DNA of 64,000 bases from Micromonospora sp. HM5-17 (GCF_003762835.1 NZ_RJWA01000002.1:124001-188000), one strand, 5' to 3'; positions 9,154 through 18,509 are shown, numbered from the stretch's first letter. Program-made: numbers and translations. The notes: generated by a model not told the origin, from the sequence alone.

Positions 9154-10344
9154 TCAGACGTGCCGGGCGAGCAGGGCGGGGAGTCCCTCGGCGAGCCGTT
9201 CGTACTCGTCGGCCCGGTTGTAGACCTGCCCCGACAGCCGGAGCCAGCCCCGGCCCCGCCACGCGTTGATCGCGACGTCGACACCGAGCTCGTCGCCGAT
9301 TCGCTCGCGCAGCGCCGTCGCGTCGGCGATCGTCGTCGCCAGGCCGGCGGGCAACGGCAGGATCCGCATGGAGACCATCGGCCCGCCGGGGTTGGGCAGG
9401 TCGGCCGGCGCCACGCCGAGGGCCTGGCCGACCACCCACTGCCCGTACGCGGCGAGCTGGGCGTTGTGGGTCCGGACGCGCTCGGCGCCGAGGGTGCGGA
9501 GCGTGTAGACCCCCACCGGAGCGGCGAGCCAGGAGGTGTAGTCCAGCGTCGCCTGCCACTCGACCCGGAGCGGAAAACCGGCCTCCTGCTGCCACGAAAC
9601 GGCCAGCGGTTCGATCCGCTGCCGCCACTGCGGTGCCACGACGAGCGCGGCCGTACCTCGTGGGGCGTACGCCCACTTGTGCAGGTTGCCCACCCAGAAG
9701 TCGGCGCCGATCGTTCCGACCGGGATCGGCAGCATCCCGGGCGCGTGCGCGGCGTCGACGAGGACCGGCACCCCACGCTCCCGGGCCGCGGCGACGATCG
9801 CCGTGGCCGGAAAGAGTCGGGCGGTGGACGAGGTGAGGTGGTCGACGATGAGCAGCTTCGTGCGTCCGGGACGGAGCCCCGACCGGACGATCTCGATGAT
9901 CTCCTCGTCGGTCGCCTGCAACGGCACGGTGAGAGTACGCCGGACCGCACCGGTGCGCCGTGCCTCCCGATCGACCGCGAGGGCCACCGCGCCGTAGCCG
10001 TGGTCGGTGCAGAGCACCTCATCCCCCGGCCCCAGACGCAGCGACTGCAGCACGATGCCGACGCCGATGGTGACGTTGCCGACCAGCGCGGTGCCGTCGG
10101 GGTCGGCGCCGAGGAAGGCGGCGATGTGCCGGCGGGCGTGCGCGATCCGGTCGACGAGACCGCGGGCGAAGAACCGCATCGGGTTCGCTTCGGCCTCGTC
10201 ACGCAGCCGCTGCTGGGTCCGCTGGACGGGGATGGGAACCGCGCCGTACGAGCCGTGGTTGAGGTGGACGACCCCCGGGTCCAGTGAGAACAGGAGACGG
10301 GCGCCGGGGATCGGCTCGGGCGGGCGCGGCCCGGTCGTGCTCAC
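9154..10344 (-). CDS. PLP-dependent class V aminotransferase (isopenicillin-N-epimerase-like)
   Basis: A 396-residue fold-type I PLP enzyme. The cofactor lysine is Lys223 in GNLHKWAYAPRG, with the pyridine-binding Asp197 in VDAAHAPG; HLNHGSYG near residue 27 is the N-terminal substrate motif of the isopenicillin N epimerase/cysteine desulfurase-like group. No biosynthetic cluster surrounds it, so the substrate is open; related enzymes act as epimerases or C-S lyases (EgtE-like). It is convergent with the M23 gene, 47 bases apart. Confidence 0.9.
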   Translation of the reverse strand: MSTTGPRPPEPIPGARLLFSLDPGVVHLNHGSYGAVPIPVQRTQQRLRDEAEANPMRFFARGLVDRIAHARRHIAAFLGADPDGTALVGNVTIGVGIVLQSLRLGPGDEVLCTDHGYGAVALAVDREARRTGAVRRTLTVPLQATDEEIIEIVRSGLRPGRTKLLIVDHLTSSTARLFPATAIVAAARERGVPVLVDAAHAPGMLPIPVGTIGADFWVGNLHKWAYAPRGTAALVVAPQWRQRIEPLAVSWQQEAGFPLRVEWQATLDYTSWLAAPVGVYTLRTLGAERVRTHNAQLAAYGQWVVGQALGVAPADLPNPGGPMVSMRILPLPAGLATTIADATALRERIGDELGVDVAINAWRGRGWLRLSGQVYNRADEYERLAEGLPALLARHV

Positions 10345-10534
10345 CGCATGATCCTATCGGCTCGGCTGCCGGCCCGGAGCCGGCTCGCGTACCGGGCTTC
10401 CCCGTCGACGGCAACCTGCGAGGGCCCGGCGGGGGGGTCGTACGGGGTGTGCGGGCGGTCGCTCCGGTTGGTCGTCCTGGCGCGAGGCGCCGGGCGCCCC
10501 GGTCCACCGGGTCGGCGGTCAAGCCGTCAGGCGA

Positions 10535-11476
10535 TCATGCCCGCGGATGTGCCCGCTGGTAGGCGGCGCGAAGGCGTTCCATCGAGACATGGGTGTAGAT
10601 CTGGGTGCTGGACAGCGAGGAGTGCCCCAGGATCTCCTGCACCTCCCGGAGGTCCGCTCCGCCCTCCAGGAGGTGGGTGGCGGCGGAGTGCCGGAGGCCG
10701 TGCGGGCTCGTCCGGGGGAGGCCGGCGGCCCGGGCGTGGTGGTGGACGAGGCGGCGTACGACCGTCGCCTGGATGCGCCCGCCACGGGTCCCGAGTAGCA
10801 GGGCGTCACCACTCCTCGGCCCGGCCAGTGCCGGCCGACCGATCCGTAACCAGTCGTCGAGGGCCCGTTGCGCGGGGATCCCGTACGGCACCGACCGCTC
10901 CTTGCCACCCTTGCCCAGGACCCTGACCACCCGGCGCGCGGCGTCGACATCGTCACGGTCGAGGCCGCACAGCTCGCTGACCCGGATGCCGGTCGCGTAG
11001 AGCAGTTCGAGGACGGCGCGATCCCGGGTGGCCACCGGTGACAGGTCCTGGCCGGGTGCCTGGACCAGTGCGGTCGCCTGGTCGGCCCGGAGCACGGCGG
11101 GGAGTTCCCGGCGTCCCCGTGGGCTGACCAGCGCCTGACCGACGTCACTGCTCATCCTGCCGGTCCGGTGCGCCCAGGCGGTGAAGGTACGGGCCGACGC
11201 GGCCCGGCGGGCCAGTGAAGCGCGGGCGGCGCCCAGGGTGCGCAGTCGCGCCAGCCAGCTCCGGAGCACCGAAATGTCCAGGTCGTCCGGCCTCGTGCAG
11301 CCCATCCGGCTCGCGTGATCGAGCAACGAGACGAGGTCCGTGACGTAGGCGCGGACGGTGTGGGCCGACCTGTTGTCGACCCGGGAGAGGTGATTGGCGA
11401 ACTCGTCGACGGCCTCGCGTAGCGGCTGCGGTAGTGCCTCATGCCGGGCCCGGGTACTGCGTTCGGTGCGGCTCAT
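10535..11476 (-). CDS. xerC: Tyrosine recombinase XerC-like
   Basis: Site-specific recombinase of the XerC/D type (chromosome dimer resolution at dif). Catalytic residues are visible in TGIRVSELCGL (Arg), HGLRHSAATHL (His-x-x-Arg), LGHSS (His) and the nucleophile tyrosine in TQIYTHVS. I chose ATG 11476 (MSRTERSTRARHEAL, 313 residues, normal length) rather than the longer frame to 11641, whose extra 55 residues lie in dprA. It overlaps the dprA 3' end by 38 bases, so it belongs to the yraN/comM/dprA direction of transcription. Confidence 0.93.
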   Translation of the reverse strand: MSRTERSTRARHEALPQPLREAVDEFANHLSRVDNRSAHTVRAYVTDLVSLLDHASRMGCTRPDDLDISVLRSWLARLRTLGAARASLARRAASARTFTAWAHRTGRMSSDVGQALVSPRGRRELPAVLRADQATALVQAPGQDLSPVATRDRAVLELLYATGIRVSELCGLDRDDVDAARRVVRVLGKGGKERSVPYGIPAQRALDDWLRIGRPALAGPRSGDALLLGTRGGRIQATVVRRLVHHHARAAGLPRTSPHGLRHSAATHLLEGGADLREVQEILGHSSLSSTQIYTHVSMERLRAAYQRAHPRA

Positions 11477-13082
11477 CGAGCTGACGGTGCGCGGCGGTCG
11501 TGCTGCCGTCAACCCCGACGCGCGGTGCGCCGGGCGGCGGATCCCCACCGGGCCGGAGACCCCTGCCGCCCGGTAGGGCTTCGTGGGTGCCGCCGGTGTG
11601 TCCGTGGCCGTCCCGGTCGGCGGGGCTACCGTGCGCGACACGCTCCTCGGGACTGCCGGGGCCGGCGGGGGTACGTCGCTCGGCGCGGCCGGCGGGATCG
11701 CCCCGGTCGGGGGCCATGCCGGGACCCGTCGGGCCGCGTGTGGTCGGCCCGGGGGTTGGCGGCAGCGCGGTCGCCGCGAGGGCGGACGACAGCGCGTCCG
11801 CCGCGGAGGTTGACGGTAGCGCGTACCCGGCGTCGCGCCGGATGAGGAAACCGAGCTGTTCCAGCATGGACAGCTTTCGCAGCGTCGTACGCAGGCCGAG
11901 CCCGGCCCGGGCGGCGAGCGCCTCCGCCCCCAGGACGCCGCGGCGCGGCACCGACTCGAGGAGCAGCGCGGCCTCGTCGTCGAGCAGGTCCCGAGGCCGT
12001 GCCGGGCCGCGGGCCGGCGGTGCCAGGTCGGCCCCGATCCGGCCCACCTCCTCCAGGATGTGCGGTACGCCGGTCACCAGGCGGGCCTCGGGATACTCCC
12101 GGAGCAGTTCGTGCGCACCGACCGACATCGCAGACGTGACGGGTCCCGGCACCACCATCGACGGCCGCCGCAGGGCCAGCGCCCTGCGCAGGGTCTGGGT
12201 GGCGCCGCTGCGGGCGGCCGCCTCGACCAGCACGGTGCCGGCGGTGGCCGCGGCGATGACCCGGTTGCGGATCAGGAACCGGGGACGCAGCGGGTCCGCC
12301 CCGGGAAGCCACTCGCTGATCAGCAGGCCGACCTCGGCGATCCGGTCGAAGAGCGCGGTGTTGCCGACCGGGTAGGGGCGGTCGACACCGCAGGCGAGCA
12401 CCGCCACCGTCCGGCCGTCGGCGTTGAGCGCGCCGCGATGCGCCGCCGCGTCGATGCCGAAGGCACCACCCGAGACGACCGTCCAGCCCCGCTCGGCCAG
12501 GCCGTACCCGATCTCGGCGGCGACGTGCTGCCCGTACGGGGTGGCGGCCCGTGATCCGACCACCGCCACCGACCGTTCCAGCGCCTCGCCCAGGTCCCAG
12601 GCGCCGCGTACCCAGAAGCACAGCGGCGGCGCGGTCTCCTGATCGACCCGGCGGTCGGCGTGGGCCAAGGTCAACCGCTCCAGATGCGCCAGCCTGGCCG
12701 GCCACTCGTCGTCCTCGGGCGTCACGAGCCGGGCACCGAGCCGCTCCGTGGCCTCGGCTGCGGCATCGGCGATCTCCCAGGGGTCGCCCCCGGCGAGCCG
12801 GGCGGTGACCACCGTGCGCAGCCGCTCGTCGGCGATGTCGCCGGCGAGCAGCCGTCGCAGGGCGTCGACCGGGCCAAACCGTTTGACGAGTCGGTAGACG
12901 GCCCGGCTCCCCGGCTCGACCAGCCAGGTCAGCGCGATGCGGGCACGCCGGATCTCGTCCATGACCGCGGCGCGCATCGGTGTCTCGTCCGGCGCCGCTG
13001 TCGGCTGCGGCCCGGTGTCGGCGCCGGCTCCCCGGTACGGTCGCGTTGGTCCGGGTGAATCTCCCGTAATGGGTCCGCCCAT
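11439..13082 (-). CDS. dprA: DNA-processing protein DprA
   Basis: Loads RecA on incoming single-stranded DNA in transformation. A SAM-like N-terminal region is followed by the Rossmann-like core (SVAVVGSRAATPYG, VSGGAFGIDAAAHRGAL, LLISEWLPG, FLIRNRVIAA, GTVLVEA) and a winged-helix domain (about residues 370-430). Beyond it is a disordered Pro/Gly/Arg tail of over 100 residues, unusual for the family. The ATG at 13082 shares one base with the comM stop; internal starts at 12977 or 12962 are possible. Confidence 0.94.
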   Translation of the reverse strand: MGGPITGDSPGPTRPYRGAGADTGPQPTAAPDETPMRAAVMDEIRRARIALTWLVEPGSRAVYRLVKRFGPVDALRRLLAGDIADERLRTVVTARLAGGDPWEIADAAAEATERLGARLVTPEDDEWPARLAHLERLTLAHADRRVDQETAPPLCFWVRGAWDLGEALERSVAVVGSRAATPYGQHVAAEIGYGLAERGWTVVSGGAFGIDAAAHRGALNADGRTVAVLACGVDRPYPVGNTALFDRIAEVGLLISEWLPGADPLRPRFLIRNRVIAAATAGTVLVEAAARSGATQTLRRALALRRPSMVVPGPVTSAMSVGAHELLREYPEARLVTGVPHILEEVGRIGADLAPPARGPARPRDLLDDEAALLLESVPRRGVLGAEALAARAGLGLRTTLRKLSMLEQLGFLIRRDAGYALPSTSAADALSSALAATALPPTPGPTTRGPTGPGMAPDRGDPAGRAERRTPAGPGSPEERVAHGSPADRDGHGHTGGTHEALPGGRGLRPGGDPPPGAPRVGVDGSTTAAHRQLDEPHRTQYPGPA

Positions 13083-14599
13083 CAGATGCTCCCGGTACGT
13101 AGTTGAATCGCCTCGTCGATGTCGTCGGCGTCTGGCCGGTCTCGGCCGTCCAGATCCGCGATGGTCCAGGCGATCCGGGTCACCCGGTCGAAGCCGCGGG
13201 CCGAGAGGGCGCCGCAGTCGAGGAGTTTCCGTAGCGCCTGGGTGTCGTGCGCCGGCAGCCGCCATCGCGACCGCCGCAGGTCTGGGCCCGGGACCTCGGC
13301 GTTGACCCGCCACCCGCCGTCGGCCCAGCGCGCGGCGGCCGCGGCCCTGGCCCTGGCGACCCGCTCCGCGACCACCGCGGAGGACTCCGCGGGACGGCCG
13401 GTGTCCATCAGCTCGACCGCACGCAGCGGATCCAGCGTCACCTGGACGTCGATCCGGTCGAGCAGTGGCCCGGACAGCCGTGCCAGGTAGCGGCGGCGCG
13501 CCAGCGGCGCGCACTCGCACGCGACGTCGCCGGCGGGCTTCGCGCAGGGGCACGGGTTGGCCGCGACGACGAGCTGGACCTGGGCGGGATACTCCGTGCC
13601 GCCCCTGGCCCGCGCCAGCAGGACGCGGCCGTTCTCCAGCGGTTGGCGCAACGCCTCGAGCGTCCCCCGCTGAAACTCGGGCGCCTCGTCGAGGAACAGC
13701 ACGCCACGGTGAGCCAGCGAGACCGCTCCCGGTCGGGCCAGCCCGGAGCCGCCGCCGACGAGTGACGCCACCGTCGCCGTGTGATGCGGGGCCTGGAACG
13801 GCGGCCGGCGGATCAGCCGGCCGTCCCTCGGCAGTAGCCCGGCGATGGAGTGCAGCGCCGTCACCTCCAGCGCCGCCTCGTCGTCCAGCTCCGGCAGTAT
13901 CGAGGGGAGCCGTTCGGCGAGCATCGTCTTGCCCGCCCCCGGCGGACCGATCAGCGCCAGGTGGTGCCCACCGGCGGCGGCGATCTCCAGCGCGCGCCGA
14001 CCCAGCTCCTGGCCGGCCACGTCGGCCAGGTCGGGGCCGGGCCGCGACGGGATCGGCGGAGGGGCCGGCGGATCCAGCAGCGACGCGCCGTCGCGGATGA
14101 ACGCCACGAGCCGGTGCAGGCTGTCGACGGCGCGGACGCGTACCCCGGGCACCACGGATGCCTCGGCCGCGTTCTCGACCGGTACGACCACCCGGGTGAT
14201 CCCCGCCCGCGCCGCCGCGGCGACCATCGGCAGCACGCCCCGGACGGGGCGAACGGTCCCGTCGAGGCCCAGCTCGCCGAGCACCGCGACCCCCTCCAAC
14301 GGGGCGAGGGGCAGCTCGCCCGCGCCACCGAGCAGGGCGGCGGCGATCGCGAGATCGAAAGCCGATCCGTGTTTCGGCAGCGTGGCGGGGAGTAGGTTGA
14401 CGGTGATCCGGCGGTTGGGCCAGCGCTGCCCGGAGTTGACGACGGCGGCGCGTACCCGGTCGCGGGCCTCGTTGAGCGCGGTGTCCGGCAGTCCGGAGAG
14501 TACGACGGTGGGGAGGCCGGGAGCCAGGTCGGCCTCGACCTCGACGAGGTGTCCGGTCACCCCGACCAGACCGACGCAGAGCACCTTGGCGTAGCTCAT
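13082..14599 (-). CDS. comM: YifB/ComM family Mg-chelatase-like AAA+ ATPase
   Basis: A 505-residue AAA+ helicase; ComM promotes branch migration during natural transformation. An N-terminal ChlI-type domain (GLPTVVLSGLPDTALNEARDR) precedes the Walker A IGPPGAGKTML and Walker B VLFLDEAPEF, and a four-cysteine zinc-like insert (NPCPCAKPAGDVACEC). ATG 14599 (MSYAKVLCVGLVGVTG) is the family start; an upstream in-frame ATG at 14677 is rejected. Coupled to dprA by a TGATG overlap. A paired TCCACAG element lies 80 bases upstream. Confidence 0.94.
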   Translation of the reverse strand: MSYAKVLCVGLVGVTGHLVEVEADLAPGLPTVVLSGLPDTALNEARDRVRAAVVNSGQRWPNRRITVNLLPATLPKHGSAFDLAIAAALLGGAGELPLAPLEGVAVLGELGLDGTVRPVRGVLPMVAAAARAGITRVVVPVENAAEASVVPGVRVRAVDSLHRLVAFIRDGASLLDPPAPPPIPSRPGPDLADVAGQELGRRALEIAAAGGHHLALIGPPGAGKTMLAERLPSILPELDDEAALEVTALHSIAGLLPRDGRLIRRPPFQAPHHTATVASLVGGGSGLARPGAVSLAHRGVLFLDEAPEFQRGTLEALRQPLENGRVLLARARGGTEYPAQVQLVVAANPCPCAKPAGDVACECAPLARRRYLARLSGPLLDRIDVQVTLDPLRAVELMDTGRPAESSAVVAERVARARAAAAARWADGGWRVNAEVPGPDLRRSRWRLPAHDTQALRKLLDCGALSARGFDRVTRIAWTIADLDGRDRPDADDIDEAIQLRTGSI

Positions 14600-15177
14600 C
14601 GGACGGTCCCGGAGATTGTCGGCGTCATGACCACGACGGTGCCGGAGTCGAGCCCGGCCTGGGGGAGCGGTCGGCATGCCCTGTGGATGAGTGGGTGCCC
14701 TGTGGACAACCGGACGATCATGCGTCTCGTGTGCTATGGGGTCTCACCGTCCACGGCCCGCCCCGGGCCGCCGCGGCCTCGGCCTGGCGCACTGCTACGG
14801 CGCTGACGATGGACCGGCGAGCCCGGTGAGGCACGCCGGCGAGCCCCGCGCCACCGGCACGGATGTGGATCGGGCGGCGGGGATCTCGGGCTCGTCCCCG
14901 GCAGCCACGTCGGTGGGCGCCGCCGATGAGATGGCGCCGCGGAGGGGACGGCGACCCCGGGACCATGCCGGCGGTGCCGGTGGGCGGACCCGGAATACCG
15001 GCACGTGGACGTGGCACAGGGCCGTCTGGGGCGAACCGGGTCAGACGCGCGCCGCGTCGGCTGCTCGTACGGGGGGCGGCGGCGTGAGGCCGGGCGATGT
15101 GAAGCGCAGGATCGGGCCCCGGACCGGCTTCGACCGTCGGGACCAGAGGGTGGCCCGTCCCGGCCCGATGAGCCGGC
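14600..15177. other. Gene-free stretch between comM and yraN
   Basis: No gene supported in 578 bases; open frames are Arg/Gly/Pro-rich shadows. It carries the paired TCCACAG element upstream of comM (14680-14709). The yraN 3' end abuts its far side. Confidence 0.5.
14680..14709 (-). promoter_or_regulatory. Paired TCCACAGG-N8 element upstream of comM
   Basis: On the minus strand: TTGTCCACAGG (14709-14699), eight bases, TCATCCACAGG (14690-14680). The first half is a perfect Streptomyces-type DnaA box. The 23 bases at 14700-14722, which extend this half into CCGGACGATCATG on the plus strand, recur with one mismatch at 15609-15631 upstream of yraN. Confidence 0.55.
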
Positions 15178-15537
15178 TCAGAAGGCGTTGCGGAGGTGTT
15201 CCACCCGGGCGGCGCCCGACCGGGCCGGATAGACCGCGAGGACGTCGAATCGGACCTGGTCGGCGTGGGTATCGGTGCTCCGCAACCACTCGGCGGCCAA
15301 GCGGCGCAGCCGGCGAGCCTTGGCCCCGACCACGGCCTCCGCCGGCGTGCCGAAGGCGTCGCCGCGTCGGGTCTTGACCTCGCAGAAGGCGAGGGTCTCG
15401 CCCTCCCACGCGATGATGTCGATCTCGCCGTACGCGCACCGCCAGTTCCGGGCCACCACCCGCAGGCCGGACTCGACGAGATGCCGTACGGCGCATCGCT
15501 CGCCGTACGCGCCGACGGCCCGCCGCTCTCCTGTCAT
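15178..15537 (-). CDS. yraN: UPF0102 (YraN) family protein, nuclease fold
   Basis: A 119-residue YraN-family protein with the PD-(D/E)xK-like signature YGEIDIIAWEGETLAFCEVKTRRG (Glu-Asp and Glu-x-Lys pairs). Its biochemical role is not established; it is usually encoded beside comM and dprA, as here, which hints at DNA metabolism. ATG 15537 (MTGERRAVGAYGE) is preferred over the longer frame to 15630, which would run through the regulatory element upstream. Confidence 0.92.
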   Translation of the reverse strand: MTGERRAVGAYGERCAVRHLVESGLRVVARNWRCAYGEIDIIAWEGETLAFCEVKTRRGDAFGTPAEAVVGAKARRLRRLAAEWLRSTDTHADQVRFDVLAVYPARSGAARVEHLRNAF

Positions 15538-15588
15538 GTCGGACGACGGTGCCGTGCCGCGTGCGTCCCGGCAAGCCGGACGGCCGAG

Positions 15589-15618
15589 GCTGTGGACATC
15601 GCAGGGGGCTGTGGACGA
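15589..15618 (-). promoter_or_regulatory. Paired TCCACAGC-N8 element upstream of yraN
   Basis: Minus strand: TCGTCCACAGC (15618-15608), eight bases, ATGTCCACAGC (15599-15589), 51 bases before the yraN ATG. Same spacing and orientation relative to the gene as at comM and the M23 peptidase. Confidence 0.5.
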
Positions 15619-15794
15619 CCGGACGATCATGGGGTCGAGGTGCTAGGGGCGGTGGACACCCGACCCGGGCGAAGCGCCCCAATCCTGGCTCGGAAGGGCG
15701 CCGAATCCTGGCCCGGGGTTGCGCGGTTCCTGGCTTGGACGGAGGGGTGAACACCCATCCGGACCAGTACCAAAAGGTTCGACGGATCCGGGAT

Positions 15795-15922
15795 GGCACA
15801 AGAGCCCGCGGCACAGGAATCTCGCGGTACACGAATCTCGCGACACAGGGGATTTCGCGACGCAGGAATCCCGCGACACCAGGGGTCGGTCGCACAAGGG
15901 GCCGGTCGCACGAGGGGCCGGC
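15795..15922 (+). repeat. Degenerate 15-17 bp tandem repeat array, about 8 units
   Basis: Successive units begin at 15795, 15810, 15826, 15842, 15859, 15875, 15892 and 15908 and share the pattern G-(G/A)-CACA-GGAATCTCGC, drifting to GCACAAGGGGCCGGTC in the last ones. The unit length is not a multiple of three throughout, so it does not look like protein-coding repetition. It sits about 130 bases upstream of the next start. Confidence 0.6.
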
Positions 15923-16056
15923 GGCACAAGGCCGGGCGACCACCGGAATCCGGCGGCAAAGGATCCGGGCGGCAAAAGCGGAATAGCAACGGGGAAACCG
16001 GCATCTGGGTCAGCGGAGTGGCGGATTCCGCCGGAGTTCACATACGGTGCCTGCCC

Positions 16057-17343
16057 GTGGATCACCAACGCAGCTATCCGGAGGCCGGAATTTCCGGCTG
16101 GCGGGCCGACGAGCAGGGATACGCCGACCCGCGATACCGGGAGCCCGGGGCGGAGAGCCACCCGGACGCCGCTCGCCTCGGCACCGGACGGCACGGCGGG
16201 CCGGGGTTCGGCGGCGCCCAGGGCGTACCCGTCGACGACGCGACCGAGCGGTACGGCGACCCACCCCGGTACGGCACACCGGAGCACCCGACGAGCGGCC
16301 CGGTACCGGGCTACCAGGACCTCGCGGCGTCCGCCGGCCCACCCCGGTACGACGACCCCGCGGAACCGGCGGGATATGCCGCGGCCCGGGGCGGCCGCCA
16401 CGCGAGCCCCGGGCCTGCGCTGGAGGTCCCGCTGCCCGGAGCGGCGCCCGTGTCCCGGTTCGACGTCCCGGCCGGACCGGCCGACGCCGGCTATCCGGGT
16501 ACGTCGTGGGAGTCCGCCGCCACGGAGGGGTTCCAGGCCGGCGTCGGAACCGCGGACAGCCTCGCGCCGGCGGGGCGGGAGGTCGGGGGCGGCCGGCACG
16601 AGGCACCGGACCACGGTGGCGCCGACGAGCTTCCGCGGCCGGTGAGCCCCGGCGACCCTGGGCCGCCGCCGAGTCACGGCCACGCCGCCCGGTCGGCGGA
16701 GCCCGGCGATCCCGCGCGGTCGGCGGATCCTCTGCTGACGGCTCCCGATCGTGCGCCGCTCGAGGGCGACCGCGACGGCGACCCGCCGGGCACCCTCGCC
16801 GGCGGCGGGTCCCCGATCCCCGGCGCCGCCGCGAACACCCACTCGCCGCTGCGGGGATACCCGGTGGTGCAGCCGGGGCGGGCCGCCGACCCGGCCGGGC
16901 CGCTGGACCAACCAACCGGGCTGGTGCCGCAGCTCGACGCCCGCGCCGCGGTCGACGACGTACCAGAGAACGGTGGCGCGGTGTTGCGCCCCCAGGTCAC
17001 CCCGCCGGTCGCGGCACCGGCGACTCCGGCCGGTACCGACGGGCTGTACCGGAGCCGTCGCCCCGCGCTGGCGGTGATGCTGACGGTGCTCACCCTGATC
17101 TTCGAGGTGCCGGCGGTACGGCTGTTCCTCGATGGTGCGGTGGGCGACGAGGTCGCGCCGCGGGCGCTGCTTGCCGGAACGTTCCTGGTGCTGGGGATAC
17201 CGGCCTTCGCCACCGGGCTCTACGGGCTGATGACCGGCGCCGCGGCCTTCGGAGATCCGGTACGGGCCTGGCTCCGTCCCCCGACCGGATACCTCACCAT
17301 CGGGCTGGCGCTCTTCGTCGCCGCGGGACTGGCCGCGGGCTGA
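16057..17343 (+). CDS. Proline/glycine-rich membrane protein of unknown function
   Basis: I do not recognise a named family. From GTG 16057 (VDHQRSYPEAG) it has 428 residues: about 330 residues of Pro/Gly/Asp/Arg-rich, presumably disordered cytoplasmic sequence, then three hydrophobic segments near residues 340-425 (LAVMLTVLTLIFEV, ALLAGTFLVLGIPAF, GYLTIGLALFVAAGL). The layout resembles other actinobacterial membrane proteins with long disordered heads. No strong ribosome binding site precedes the start. It lies just before rpsB but is probably a separate unit. Confidence 0.7.
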   Translation: MDHQRSYPEAGISGWRADEQGYADPRYREPGAESHPDAARLGTGRHGGPGFGGAQGVPVDDATERYGDPPRYGTPEHPTSGPVPGYQDLAASAGPPRYDDPAEPAGYAAARGGRHASPGPALEVPLPGAAPVSRFDVPAGPADAGYPGTSWESAATEGFQAGVGTADSLAPAGREVGGGRHEAPDHGGADELPRPVSPGDPGPPPSHGHAARSAEPGDPARSADPLLTAPDRAPLEGDRDGDPPGTLAGGGSPIPGAAANTHSPLRGYPVVQPGRAADPAGPLDQPTGLVPQLDARAAVDDVPENGGAVLRPQVTPPVAAPATPAGTDGLYRSRRPALAVMLTVLTLIFEVPAVRLFLDGAVGDEVAPRALLAGTFLVLGIPAFATGLYGLMTGAAAFGDPVRAWLRPPTGYLTIGLALFVAAGLAAG

Positions 17344-17650
17344 GCGCCCCGCGTCCGTGTGCCGTTGGGACCCGACTGGGGCGGCTGTCCGGTTCGGTCT
17401 GGCGGGGACCGGGTGGCCCGGGCGGGCAGGCGGGGGTTTCTACGCCTCGGAACGGGACGGGGCGTACACTTGACGACTGGCGACTGCTGTGCGCGGTCGA
17501 CCTCGCGTGCCCTCTCCACGGTCCATCCGTGGGGCGACGGCCCCCTGGTCCCGATGACGACATCGGGTCCGTAGGCCGGCGATCAGGCGCCAGGACGCCA
17601 GGCCGCCGGCCCGGCGTGACAACCAGGGATAACTGAAGGAGCACCCCACA
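17344..17650 (+). other. rpsB leader and promoter region
   Basis: 307 bases without a gene. A long leader before rpsB is usual, and bS2 autoregulation through its leader is known in other bacteria. A -10-like TACACT at 17465-17470 could be the promoter but has no clear -35. The AAGGAG ribosome binding site for rpsB lies about 10 bases before its ATG. Confidence 0.4.
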
Positions 17651-18499
17651 ATGGCCGTAGTGACCATGCGCCAGCTGCTGGAGAGCGGCGTCCACTTCGG
17701 GCACCAGACCCGGCGGTGGAACCCGAAGATGAAGCGCTTCATCTTCACCGAGCGCAATGGCATCTACATCATTGACCTGCGGCAGACCCTCGACTACATC
17801 GAGAAGGCGTACGACTTCGTGCGCAACACGGTCGCCGAGGGTGGCAGCATCCTCTTCGTCGGCACGAAGAAGCAGGCCCAGGAGGCGATCGCCGAGCAGG
17901 CGACCCGGGTCGGCCAGCCGTACGTCAACCACCGCTGGCTCGGTGGCATGCTGACCAACTTCCAGACGGTCTACAAGCGGCTGCAGCGGATGAAGGAGCT
18001 GGAGGCGCTCGGCGACCTCTCCGGCACTGCCCAGGGCTACACCAAGAAGGAAACCCTCCAGCTCGCCCGCGAGAAGGAGAAGCTGACCCGTACCCTCGGC
18101 GGTCTTCGGGACATGCAGAAGCTGCCGGCCGCGATCTGGGTGGTCGACACCAAGAAGGAGCACATCGCCGTCGACGAGGCCCGTAAGCTGGGCATCCCGG
18201 TGATCGCGGTGCTCGACACCAACTGCGACCCGGACGAGGTCGACTTCCCCATTCCGGGTAACGACGACGCCATTCGTTCGGCCGAGCTGCTGACCAAGAT
18301 CATCGCCTCGGCGGTCGGTGACGGGCTGATCGCCCGCTCCGGCAAGCGTCGCGGTGGCGACGAGAAGCCCGAGCCGGGCGTCGTCGGCGCCGACGAGCCG
18401 CTCGCCGAGTGGGAGCGTGAGCTGATCGAGGACAACGAGAAGAAGGTCGGCGGCGAGTCGGAGAAGACCAGCGAGCCGGCCAGCGTCGCCGCCGAGTGA
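17651..18499 (+). CDS. rpsB: 30S ribosomal protein uS2
   Basis: A 282-residue uS2 with the conserved N-terminus [52 protein letters not shown], and [20 protein letters not shown]. The last 50 residues form an acidic, poorly conserved actinobacterial extension. AAGGAG upstream supports the ATG. First gene of rpsB-tsf. Confidence 0.97.
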   Translation: MAVVTMRQLLESGVHFGHQTRRWNPKMKRFIFTERNGIYIIDLRQTLDYIEKAYDFVRNTVAEGGSILFVGTKKQAQEAIAEQATRVGQPYVNHRWLGGMLTNFQTVYKRLQRMKELEALGDLSGTAQGYTKKETLQLAREKEKLTRTLGGLRDMQKLPAAIWVVDTKKEHIAVDEARKLGIPVIAVLDTNCDPDEVDFPIPGNDDAIRSAELLTKIIASAVGDGLIARSGKRRGGDEKPEPGVVGADEPLAEWERELIEDNEKKVGGESEKTSEPASVAAE

Positions 18500-18509
18500 C
18501 GGCGCCTTC

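Larger units (their letters stand above)
15538..16056. other. Gene-free stretch between yraN and the proline-rich membrane protein
   Basis: No gene supported. It contains the yraN element (15589-15618) and a degenerate 16-bp tandem repeat (15795-15922). One open frame from 15793 reads through it in frame with the downstream gene, but its low-complexity Arg/Gly/His composition follows from the repeat. Confidence 0.45.

Noticed and set aside
9154-10344. Beta-lactam biosynthesis gene
   Set aside because: The isopenicillin-N-epimerase similarity is family level only; no other cluster genes are near.
15793-16056. Extending the proline-rich membrane protein upstream through the tandem repeat
   Set aside because: The added residues come from the non-triplet 16-bp repeat; GTG 16057 with VDHQRSYPE is more plausible.
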